The position numbers were made by a program, and so were the translations under genes. A stretch of DNA of 7,977 nucleotides from an uncultured Collinsella sp. (GTDB lineage Bacteria; Actinomycetota; Coriobacteriia; Coriobacteriales; Coriobacteriaceae): positions 1 through 7,977 of the forward strand of contig CABUWR010000053.1 in assembly GCA_902495265.1 (NCBI GenBank), given 5' to 3'. Below the pieces are notes generated by a model that was given only the letters and a program-made list of their open reading frames with translations, was not told the DNA's origin and made no database searches. Each line of letters starts with the position of its first letter. Positions within the stretch are counted from its first letter, which is position 1. Of this stretch, positions 1 through 6,640 are shown piece by piece.

Positions 1-593
1 GCGGCTACGAGGGCCTCGAGAGGGTGGAGGGAGACGGGTTCTGCTACGTCCCCGGGACCGACGTGAAGTCCCTGGGCGAGATCGTCTACCTGCTCGACTG
101 CTTCCGCGACAGCCGCGAGACGCTTGCCGTCCACGACCTGACGGAGGGCTCCTTCTCCAAGAAGCTCTGGAGCACGTTCCTGTCCTACTACGAGCCGGGG
201 AACTTCGCCTATAGCCTCAGGCCCAACACCGACGACCGCGGCTCGTTCACCGAGTTCCTGCGCACGCCGGAGCGCGGCCAGGTGTCCATCAACGTGAGCA
301 GGCCCGGCATCACCAAGGGCAACCACTGGCACATGAGCAAGTGGGAGAGGTTCCTGGTGGTCTCCGGCACCGCGTCAATCAAGCTGAGGAAGGTGGGGGA
401 GGACGCCGAGGGCAACCCGTTCCCCGTCGACGAGTACGTCGTCTCCGGCACCGACATGCGCGCCGTGGAGATGATTCCCGGCTACACGCACTCCATCACC
501 AACCTGTCCGACACCGAGGACCTCGTGACGGTCATGTGGGCAAACGAGCCCTTCGACCCCGAGAACCCCGACACCTACTACGAGGAGGTCTAG
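1..593 (+). CDS. capF: CapF/FnlB-type UDP-2-acetamido-2,6-dideoxy-hexulose reductase, C-terminal part (5' end outside window)
   Basis: The reading frame is open from the window edge, entering in frame at base 3, so about 196 C-terminal residues of a roughly 370-residue family are visible. The N-terminal short-chain dehydrogenase domain that reduces the 4-keto sugar lies mostly upstream. What remains is the tail of that domain followed by the C-terminal cupin domain. Family-diagnostic strings are DDRGSFTEFLRTPERGQVS, PGITKGNHWH and VTVMWANEPFDP. Metal-binding candidates are the two His of HWH (codons 324 and 330), Glu at codon 345 and His at codon 489. The family usually shows HWHHTKNEKF, whereas here it is HWHMSKWERF, which keeps the likely ligands. 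In known systems CapE, CapF and CapG convert UDP-GlcNAc to UDP-L-FucNAc in the cytoplasm, and capG follows four bases after the stop here. A GTG at 24 is an internal Val, not a real start. Family assignment is strong; the gene symbol is by homology. Confidence 0.93.
   Translation, partial: GYEGLERVEGDGFCYVPGTDVKSLGEIVYLLDCFRDSRETLAVHDLTEGSFSKKLWSTFLSYYEPGNFAYSLRPNTDDRGSFTEFLRTPERGQVSINVSRPGITKGNHWHMSKWERFLVVSGTASIKLRKVGEDAEGNPFPVDEYVVSGTDMRAVEMIPGYTHSITNLSDTEDLVTVMWANEPFDPENPDTYYEEV
582..588 (+). promoter_or_regulatory. Ribosome binding site for capG, inside the capF 3' end
   Basis: The purine run GAGGAGG lies in the last codons of capF, nine bases before the ATG at 598. It supports that start and implies translation of capG closely tied to capF. 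Confidence 0.7.
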
Positions 594-597
594 CCGC

Positions 598-1782
598 ATG
601 GGCAAGGACTATTCCGATATCGCATTCAAGGACGACGGCCGCCTGAGGCTGCTCATCATCGTGGGCACGCGCCCCGAGGTCATCCGCCTGTCCGAGGTCA
701 TCAAGAAGTGTCGCCGCCACTTTGACTGCCTGCTGGCGCATACCGGGCAGAACTACGACTACACGCTCAACGGCATCTTCTTCCGCGACCTGTCCCTGGA
801 CGACCCGGACGTCTACCTGGACGCCGTGGGCGCCGACCTGGGCGAGACCGTGGGCAACATCATCGCCTCGAGCTACAAGCTGATGGTTCAGGTCCAGCCA
901 GACGCGCTGCTGATCCTGGGCGACACCAACAGCTGCCTGTCCGCCATCGCGGCCAAGAGGCTCCACATCCCCATCTTCCACATGGAGGCGGGCAACCGCT
1001 GCAAGGACGAGTGCCTGCCCGAGGAGACCAACCGCCGCATCGTCGACGTGATCTCCGACGTCAACCTGGCCTACTCCGAGCACGCCCGCCGCTACCTCAA
1101 GGACACCGGCTGCGCCCCCGAGCGCACCTACGTCACGGGCTCTCCCATGGCCGAGGTCCTGCGCGCCAACCTGGAGAAGATCGAGGCGTCGGACGTCCTG
1201 ACCGAGCTCGGTCTGGAGCCCAGGCGCTACATGCTGCTGTCCGCGCACCGCGAGGAGAACATCGACACCGAGGCCAACTTCACGAGCCTGTTCACCGCGA
1301 TCAACGCGCTCGCGGAGAAATACGACATGCCGATCCTGTACTCCTGCCACCCGCGCTCCCGCAAGCGCCTGGAGGCCACCGGCTTTCAGCTCGACCCGCG
1401 CGTGCGCATGCACGAGCCCATGGGCTTCCACGACTACAACTGCCTGCAGATGAACGCCTTCGCCGTGGTGTCCGACTCCGGCACCCTGCCCGAGGAGTCC
1501 AGCTTCTTCGCGAGCGTCGGCCGCCCGTTCCCGGCGGTGTGCATCCGCACCTCCACCGAGCGCCCCGAGGCCCTGGACAAGGCCTGCTTCACGCTCGCCG
1601 GCATCAGCGAGCGCGGCCTGCTCCAGGCCGTCCGCACCGCCGTCGAGCTCGACGCCGAGGGGTCGCTTCCCGAGGCGCCCGTTCCCGACTACGCCGACGA
1701 GACCGTCTCCACCAAGGTGGTCAAGATCATCCAGAGCTACACCGGCGTCGTGGACAAGATGGTGTGGAGGAAGGGGGCTTAG
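598..1782 (+). CDS. capG: CapG/FnlC-type UDP-N-acetyl-L-talosamine 2-epimerase (UDP-L-FucNAc forming)
   Basis: This 394-residue protein is a full-length member of the UDP-GlcNAc 2-epimerase family (GT-B-like fold, cytoplasmic). Visible motifs in order are GTRPEVIRL (residues 23-31), HTGQNYDYTL (48-57), GDTNS (108-112), HMEAGNRC (128-135), PEETNRR (141-147), GSPMAEV (181-187), SAHREEN (215-221) and SDSGTLPEES (292-301). GTRPEVIRLSEVIK and HTGQNYDY match the FnlC/CapG/WbjD branch, which epimerises C2 of UDP-2-acetamido-2,6-dideoxy-L-talose in the last step to UDP-L-FucNAc. The WecB/MnaA branch has GTRPEAIKM instead, as seen in the second epimerase gene at the window end. The preceding gene is CapF, which supports the specificity. 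ATG at 598 has a good ribosome binding site. Base composition is GC-rich (41 of 60 bases in 1201-1260), unlike the genes that follow. Family is certain and substrate very likely. Confidence 0.94.
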   Translation: MGKDYSDIAFKDDGRLRLLIIVGTRPEVIRLSEVIKKCRRHFDCLLAHTGQNYDYTLNGIFFRDLSLDDPDVYLDAVGADLGETVGNIIASSYKLMVQVQPDALLILGDTNSCLSAIAAKRLHIPIFHMEAGNRCKDECLPEETNRRIVDVISDVNLAYSEHARRYLKDTGCAPERTYVTGSPMAEVLRANLEKIEASDVLTELGLEPRRYMLLSAHREENIDTEANFTSLFTAINALAEKYDMPILYSCHPRSRKRLEATGFQLDPRVRMHEPMGFHDYNCLQMNAFAVVSDSGTLPEESSFFASVGRPFPAVCIRTSTERPEALDKACFTLAGISERGLLQAVRTAVELDAEGSLPEAPVPDYADETVSTKVVKIIQSYTGVVDKMVWRKGA

Positions 1783-1788
1783 CCAGAC

Positions 1789-2838
1789 ATGCCTTTCCTA
1801 TTCGTTTCCACTGGAGATTGCTACCAGACGCCGTATATCGAAGCCTATGAGTCCTGCTTTGAAGGTGAGTACGACTTCCTCTACTGGAGCCGTGGCGACG
1901 TCTCTTGCAGGATAGCCCGCGCTAACGCTATCCCTTACAAGTCAAAGGGCGAGAGCAAGCTCGACAAGCTGACCGGCTACGCCGGTTTTTGCTCATTCGC
2001 CAAGGATTGTCTTCGGAAAAAGAACTACGACGGTATCGTGTTGCTGCAAACCCAGGCGGCACTGCTCCTATCCTCTTATCTGAAGAGGCATTATCAAGAA
2101 AAATACATCTGCGATATTCGCGATTATTGCTTCGAGAAGCTTCCTTTTGTGCGGGGCATTGAGAAGTCCCTCTTTGGGTGCTCCTATGCCAATTTCATCT
2201 CATCTCCCGGTTATGCGAAATTTTTGCCCTCGGGTGTGGAGTATCACTTGCTGCACAATAATCATCCGGGTCTTTATAGAAGCGAACCTTCGTCGGCGGC
2301 GCAAGGCCCCATCAATATCGTTTTCTTGGGCTCGATTCGTTTTCATGATCAGTGCCGCAAGCTCATAAAGGCTTTTTCTAATGACGAGAGATTCAGAGTC
2401 TCTTTCGTCGGCGCTGGCGCACTCGCGCTGAAGAACACTTGCGGAGACTTGGATATTGAAGGGGTTTCCTTTCAGGATTCTTTTTACCCTTCCCAAACCG
2501 TAAACTTACTAGAAGGTGCAGACCTGCTCTTTAACCTGTACGGGAACAACAGCCCGTTTCTTGATTACGCTCTGTCCAACAAGTTGTATTATGCCGCCGA
2601 GCTTGGGAAGCCGATTTTGGTCTGCCCTAATACCTTTATGGAAGAGATAACTCTGGAGTATGGGCTCGGTTTTTCCGTTGACTTGGAACGCGAAGATGCC
2701 AGCACAAAGCTCTTAGAGGAATACTCCCGTTTCGATTTTAGTGCCTTCGATGAGGGGCGGCATTCGTTTATCGAGAAAGTCAATCGCGAGAACGACGATG
2801 CAAACCGGTTGATGAAAGCGTTTTTTGCCAATGAGTAG
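1789..2838 (+). CDS. GT-B fold glycosyltransferase, probably GT4-like
   Basis: This 349-residue predicted cytoplasmic or membrane-associated transferase would add one sugar to the lipid-linked repeat unit. Donor and acceptor cannot be read from sequence. It has two Rossmann-like halves. The N-terminal half includes YDGIVLLQTQ (about 80-89) and CDIRDYCFE (108-116), and is followed by ISSPGYAKFLP (137-147) and LLHNNHP (154-160). A hinge leads to a C-terminal half starting at INIVFLGSIRF (175-185), with FVGAG (206-210) and a nucleotide-sugar region ALSNKLYYAAELGKPILV (261-278). The last string resembles the K-x-YEYLA-x-GKP pattern of GT4-like enzymes but lacks the classic E-x7-E pair. There is no signal peptide or obvious membrane segment. 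ATG at 1789 follows capG by six bases, with a purine stretch AAGGGGG at 1771-1777. GC content drops abruptly here (26 of 60 in 2101-2160). The closest family is uncertain. Confidence 0.8.
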   Translation: MPFLFVSTGDCYQTPYIEAYESCFEGEYDFLYWSRGDVSCRIARANAIPYKSKGESKLDKLTGYAGFCSFAKDCLRKKNYDGIVLLQTQAALLLSSYLKRHYQEKYICDIRDYCFEKLPFVRGIEKSLFGCSYANFISSPGYAKFLPSGVEYHLLHNNHPGLYRSEPSSAAQGPINIVFLGSIRFHDQCRKLIKAFSNDERFRVSFVGAGALALKNTCGDLDIEGVSFQDSFYPSQTVNLLEGADLLFNLYGNNSPFLDYALSNKLYYAAELGKPILVCPNTFMEEITLEYGLGFSVDLEREDASTKLLEEYSRFDFSAFDEGRHSFIEKVNRENDDANRLMKAFFANE

Positions 2839-4282
2839 GGCAATACGCAATTCGGATAGGAAAACTACCGGCGCATTCGAGTGGCTATTCGCCATTTGCT
2901 TTGCCGCAGGGATACTCTGTTCGCTCATACTCGCTATGGGCGAGAGGCCTGTGATATACGAGCTTATACCGCTTCTGCCGCTGTCTTTTTCTGTCTTTTG
3001 CACGCTTTTGCTTGCCCCGTTATTCTTAAGGGACAGATCTTGGACGGTCCTCATCGTCTATGTCTGCTGTTTCTTGCGCTACGTTGTTCTGCCTGTCATC
3101 CTATGCTCTGATCCTTGCTACTCCATCTCACTTTACCAACCCACGAGCGAAGAGGTGGGATCTGCGATCCTGTTTATGGTTTACGAATTGCTGTTCATCA
3201 GCATCGGTTTTGCCATATATGGTCTGGTGGTTCACAAGAGAATTGATTCTAAGGCGGTGAGCGCAATGCAGGAACCCGCCGGAGTCGTTTTCGCGCTTTT
3301 TGTCTTCGCTGCGCTCGTCATCTTCGTTGTCTTTCCCGAATCAAGGCAAGGTCTCAGCTTCATTTCCATTGACGCCGGAACCGGAGCGCGTATGGGTGGC
3401 TTGAAATCGACCTTCGGCAACGTTACTCGCCAGCTGGTGCTTATCGGTATGCTCATGGCCTTTGTCCTCTTCTCGACATGGTGCTCTAGGAAAGCATCCG
3501 AGATGGGATCCGCGCGCTATTATTGGATGGCGCTCATGGCGGCTCTTTTGTGCGTATGCGTTGTGGTTGACGAGAAGAGATCCGTTCAGGTCTATAGCGC
3601 TTTTGCGGTTATAGTGCTCTTGACTAAGTTGTTCCCTGGAAAAGCTAGAAGGACAGTTGGCTTAGTCGCAGGACTAGCCTTCGCCCTTGTAGCCCTGCTC
3701 ACCATCTACAAGAATTTCTACGTGTTCAACTATGCTTCCTATGCCGATGCTCTAGTGAACTCGAATGGTTTCGCCGGTGTCGGTAAAACGGCCGAGCTCT
3801 ACTTGCTGGGACCCGTTTCGGTCGCCGCCGGACTCAACGGGTCGCTCGCTGATGCACAGAACCTTGGCTCACTTCTCTACGACTTTGCTCGTTCCTTTAT
3901 CGGACTGAGCTTTTTTGTGAAGGGGTCAGATTTTACGGCCGCTGGAGCTATGTACAACCAGTTCGTCTCGGGCGGAACATCAGCCTCCGGCGTTCTCCTT
4001 CCTATCAGTGTTGAGGGTGGAACCTGCACCTTCCTTGCCCTCGGTCCCGCCTTGACTTTGGGCTTTCTGCTCTTTGCCCTCTTTTTGGAACGGAAAATGC
4101 GCAACGCGACTTCTCCCGTTGTCATTTTCTATATCGCATATGTCTATATCCGCATGGCAACTTGCCTCGTTTCCGCTGCAGTTAGCTCTGTCGTCCTCTC
4201 GTTTTCGTCCGTGATCGTGATTGTTGGTGCCCTGTGGTTGGCGCAGCGGCTTTTGTCTAAAAAAGGTAGGGTGGTTCAGTAG
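2831..4282 (+). CDS. wzy: Wzy-like polysaccharide (O-antigen/capsule) polymerase, polytopic membrane protein
   Basis: This 483-residue, very hydrophobic protein has about 11-12 predicted membrane segments, for example around residues 16-36, 44-65, 70-92, 112-133, 150-168, 199-217, 231-247, 253-268, 275-292, 402-420, 428-450 and 455-472. A long polar extracytoplasmic loop lies near residues 295-400. That layout is typical of Wzy, which joins flipped repeat units on the outer side of the membrane. Wzy proteins share little sequence, so the call rests on topology, size and position directly before the flippase. The start is probably ATG 2831, which overlaps the glycosyltransferase stop by eight bases. 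A TTG at 2825 is in frame and would add two residues. No good ribosome binding site precedes either start, which suggests translational coupling to the upstream gene. It could also be another polytopic locus protein such as a ligase-like one, but Wzy is the best fit. Confidence 0.78.
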   Translation: MSRAIRNSDRKTTGAFEWLFAICFAAGILCSLILAMGERPVIYELIPLLPLSFSVFCTLLLAPLFLRDRSWTVLIVYVCCFLRYVVLPVILCSDPCYSISLYQPTSEEVGSAILFMVYELLFISIGFAIYGLVVHKRIDSKAVSAMQEPAGVVFALFVFAALVIFVVFPESRQGLSFISIDAGTGARMGGLKSTFGNVTRQLVLIGMLMAFVLFSTWCSRKASEMGSARYYWMALMAALLCVCVVVDEKRSVQVYSAFAVIVLLTKLFPGKARRTVGLVAGLAFALVALLTIYKNFYVFNYASYADALVNSNGFAGVGKTAELYLLGPVSVAAGLNGSLADAQNLGSLLYDFARSFIGLSFFVKGSDFTAAGAMYNQFVSGGTSASGVLLPISVEGGTCTFLALGPALTLGFLLFALFLERKMRNATSPVVIFYIAYVYIRMATCLVSAAVSSVVLSFSSVIVIVGALWLAQRLLSKKGRVVQ

Positions 4283-5544
4283 TGGGCTCATTAGTAGCGA
4301 GGCTTAAGAACGGCAAGGCTGCCAAACAGATTGTGCTTCTCTCGTCTGGATCCCTCATCGCCCAGCTTCTCACGTTTGCGATGTCGCCGGTGCTGACACG
4401 TCTGTATTCGACCGAGGTCATCGGCCTCTTCACGTTTGTTCTTTCGATTGTCTCCGCTTTTTCAGGCGTCATCTGCCTTCGGTATGACGTCTCAATAGTT
4501 ACTGCCGACAAGGAGTCCTTCGGGCCGTTGTTCAAAGCGTGTGTGATTATAACCGTTGCTTTATCACTCCTAATTGGGGTCGGCTCTTTCGTGGTGTGCT
4601 GGGTTTTCGAAATGGTCGAGCCGAGTTCGCTTTGGACAATAGTTTTCGTCTTCCCACTCTTGTTGGTTGCCGGAGCTATTAACATACTTAACGGCTGCAA
4701 CAACAGAAACGAAGAGTACAAGGCAATCAGCAATGCATACGTTGGCCGTTCTGTTGCCCAGAATGCCATTATGGTTGGCGCCGGACTCGTCGCCCCAAAT
4801 GCCGCTGTGCTTCTTGTTTCTCAGTTTGTTGGACAATTCGCAGGGATCAAGCTTCAGCTGAGAGCGCTCCACGACAGCTGGAAGGATGCCCTCAGGGAGG
4901 ACTCCGACGCTGTGAGACGGGCAGTAGCCGACAATCGTGCGCAGGCATTATTTTCAACGCCCGCGACCCTGCTGAACGCGGCATCTTATTCTCTTGTCAG
5001 CCTTTGCATTGGTAATGTCTACGGGATGGGAGTCCTCGGCCTTTATTCCATATCATTTAGGGTGCTCGGGGTTCCTCTCGCTGTTTTCAGCTCAAACATC
5101 GCAAGGGTCCACTGCAAGCTTTCGGAGAGGGAGATGGGTCTCAGCGGTTCCTATTTAAAGTCGACCCTTAAGATGCTCCTCGCCTCCCTTGCTATCATCC
5201 TTCCTATCAGTGCTTTGCTGTTTTTTTTCTCCCCCCCGGCCTTCTCCGTCCTCTTCGGCCCAGAATGGGAGGAGGCGGGCGTATACGTTCAGATTCTCGT
5301 ACCGATGTTTTTGCTGCGCTTCCTCGCAGGCTCGATTGGCTACGGTTTCTTCCTGTCCAAGAAACAGTGGCAGGAGACGGTCATCCAGTTGCTTCTGCTC
5401 ATTACTCTTGTCGGCGTTTTGGCGATTTCAGTCGCCTGTGGAGCCGATGTAATCAACTTTCTCACCGCATTGTCGGCCACTTGGTCGGTTGTGTACCTGA
5501 CGGAGATTGGTCTATTCGTTGTTAACTCTAAGCGAGGTGCTTAA
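4282..5544 (+). CDS. wzx: Wzx flippase, polysaccharide transporter (MOP/PST) family
   Basis: This 420-residue integral membrane protein, the usual length for Wzx, flips undecaprenyl-diphosphate-linked repeat units across the cytoplasmic membrane. Family hallmarks are the first membrane segment GSLIAQLLTFAMSPVLTRLY (residues 23-42) with the RLYSTEVIGLF continuation, then CLRYDVSIV (65-73), and FGPEWEEAGVYVQILVPMF (325-343). About 11-12 membrane segments are expected, for example 18-36, 46-66, 85-108, 117-136, 158-185, 225-245, 250-272, 296-318, 334-351, 365-386 and 391-414. The GTG start at 4282 shares one base with the wzy stop (TAGTG), with AGGTAGGG about 11 bases upstream. The tight junction supports cotranslation with wzy. 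A long pyrimidine tract of T8-CT-C7 (5221-5237) sits in codons 314-319 and could be prone to slippage. Confidence 0.9.
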   Translation: MGSLVARLKNGKAAKQIVLLSSGSLIAQLLTFAMSPVLTRLYSTEVIGLFTFVLSIVSAFSGVICLRYDVSIVTADKESFGPLFKACVIITVALSLLIGVGSFVVCWVFEMVEPSSLWTIVFVFPLLLVAGAINILNGCNNRNEEYKAISNAYVGRSVAQNAIMVGAGLVAPNAAVLLVSQFVGQFAGIKLQLRALHDSWKDALREDSDAVRRAVADNRAQALFSTPATLLNAASYSLVSLCIGNVYGMGVLGLYSISFRVLGVPLAVFSSNIARVHCKLSEREMGLSGSYLKSTLKMLLASLAIILPISALLFFFSPPAFSVLFGPEWEEAGVYVQILVPMFLLRFLAGSIGYGFFLSKKQWQETVIQLLLLITLVGVLAISVACGADVINFLTALSATWSVVYLTEIGLFVVNSKRGA

Positions 5545-6639
5545 ATGAACGAAAAAATATCCCTTACGACGATTCACAGCCAGAATAATAACTTTGGCTC
5601 GGTCTGGCAGGCATTCGCCCTTTCCTGGTTCCTGGAGAAAAACGGGTATCGTCCCGAAACCCTTGATTATCGTCCCTCGTACTCGAACGGTCTTACCTCG
5701 GTCAAGCGCATACCAACCATGCTTGCCGGCCGTTTGTTACATGGGCCGGCAGTTAGGACCAGGGAGAAAAGGTTCCAGTCTTTTATCTCGTCAAGGCCAC
5801 TCAGCCGCAGGTACGCGCGTTACAACGAAATTAAGTCTTGCCCCCCTCAAGCTGATGTCTACCTTATTGGGAGCGACCAGGTCTGGAACCCAGATTACCT
5901 TTGCGGCAACGACCCCGCTTATTATCTCGAGTTTACGGACAGCAATAAGAAGCTCGCTTTTTCGGCGAGCGCCGGAAAGTTGCTCAGTCAGGATGAGGCC
6001 GGGGACCTTCTTCGTAAAACCAAGTGTTTTTGCTCGATGTCCTTGAGGGAAGACCTTACGGCGAAACAGCTCAACGATGCGGGGCGCGAGGACGCCGTCC
6101 ATACGCTCGATCCCGTCTTTCTCCTCGACGGTGACGAGTATCGTTCTCTCGCGTCCTCGTCATACGAGACAGGCGTTCCCAAGAACGGCTATATCCTGGT
6201 CTATGCGATCAACAAAGACGAAGTTCTCGAAGAGGTTGTTCGCAGGGCGCACGATGTGACAGGAAAGCCCGTTATCCAAATCGGTGGCCTTGCCTCGAAA
6301 TGTGCAAGCGATTATTTTCCGCGCGATGCCGGACCCAAGGAGTTTATTAACCTTTTAGACGGGGCTGATCTCATGATCACGAGCTCCTTCCATGGGGTCG
6401 CCTTCTCGCATATCCTCAGAAAGCAATTCATCTGCCTTCTTCCGGGCGGAAATCACTTGCGATTAGAGAGCCTCATGCGTGACGCGGGCACCTCGGATCG
6501 TCTTGCGCGGAACGTCGAGGATGCCGTAGAACTTATCGATAAGCCTATCGACTTTGGTTTCGTTTACGAACGGCTTTCCCCGATCGTTGACTTTTCGAGA
6601 AGTTACCTGCTCGCCTCCATTGAGGAGGTGCTCGATTAG
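5545..6639 (+). CDS. Polysaccharide pyruvyl transferase family protein (CsaB/WcaK-like, PF04230)
   Basis: This 364-residue predicted cytoplasmic protein has clear family motifs. The N-terminal TTIHSQNNNFGSVWQAFAL (residues 8-26) is typical of the family's NxGs-alQafAL opening. It is followed by VYLIGSDQVWNPDY (105-118), SMSLREDLT (164-172), LDPVFLL (188-194) and ITSSFHGVAFSHIL (278-291). Characterised members transfer pyruvate from phosphoenolpyruvate onto a sugar to form a ketal. Many gut-bacterial members are untested, so the exact donor and product here are inferred. ATG 5545 starts directly at the wzx stop (TAAATG, no gap), with GAGGTG five bases upstream. The next gene starts one base after its stop. 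Placement after wzx and wzy suggests a modification of the repeat unit. It contains an 8-base inverted repeat (5724-5751). Confidence 0.9.
   Translation: MNEKISLTTIHSQNNNFGSVWQAFALSWFLEKNGYRPETLDYRPSYSNGLTSVKRIPTMLAGRLLHGPAVRTREKRFQSFISSRPLSRRYARYNEIKSCPPQADVYLIGSDQVWNPDYLCGNDPAYYLEFTDSNKKLAFSASAGKLLSQDEAGDLLRKTKCFCSMSLREDLTAKQLNDAGREDAVHTLDPVFLLDGDEYRSLASSSYETGVPKNGYILVYAINKDEVLEEVVRRAHDVTGKPVIQIGGLASKCASDYFPRDAGPKEFINLLDGADLMITSSFHGVAFSHILRKQFICLLPGGNHLRLESLMRDAGTSDRLARNVEDAVELIDKPIDFGFVYERLSPIVDFSRSYLLASIEEVLD
6622..6630 (+). promoter_or_regulatory. Ribosome binding site deciding the TTG start of the FrhB-like gene
   Basis: GAGGAGGTG lies near the 3' end of the pyruvyl transferase-like gene and ends ten bases before TTG 6641. 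The ribosome binding site, the one-base gap after the previous stop and the position of the first Fe-S Cys (residue 11) together favour TTG 6641. A longer in-frame opening from 6554 would lie wholly inside the previous gene. Confidence 0.65.
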
Positions 6640-6640
6640 A

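Noticed and set aside
1390..1420. Short palindromic stretch CGTGCGCATGCACG in capG as a possible operator
   Set aside because: Five-base arms in GC-rich coding sequence are expected by chance, and it lies deep inside a gene.
532..1431. Long open frame of 299 codons on the minus strand opposite capF/capG
   Set aside because: It is a by-product of GC-rich codon use in the + strand genes. Its translation is rich in Val, Gly, Ala, Asp and His in a repetitive mirror pattern with no domain, and the + strand frames have clear families.
1011..1850. 279-codon + strand frame overlapping capG
   Set aside because: The Arg/Pro/His-rich translation is typical of an out-of-frame reading of GC-rich DNA, and the region is fully explained by capG.
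4259..4264. A6 run near the end of wzy as a possible frameshift site giving a Wzy-Wzx fusion
   Set aside because: A -1 shift there meets a TAG stop at 4267-4269 before reaching wzx, and the phase does not match the A-AAA-AAG slippery pattern.
3996..5212. Exact 15-base repeat (TCCTTCCTATCAGTG) in wzy (3996-4010) and wzx (5198-5212)
   Set aside because: Both copies are read in the same phase as Leu-Pro-Ile-Ser in membrane segments, so convergence of hydrophobic coding is likely. There are no further copies or flanking features.
6554..6640. Longer N-terminus for the FrhB-like protein from an in-frame ATG at 6554
   Set aside because: It would overlap the upstream gene by 86 bases, adds residues unlike the family and has no ribosome binding site, whereas TTG 6641 has one.
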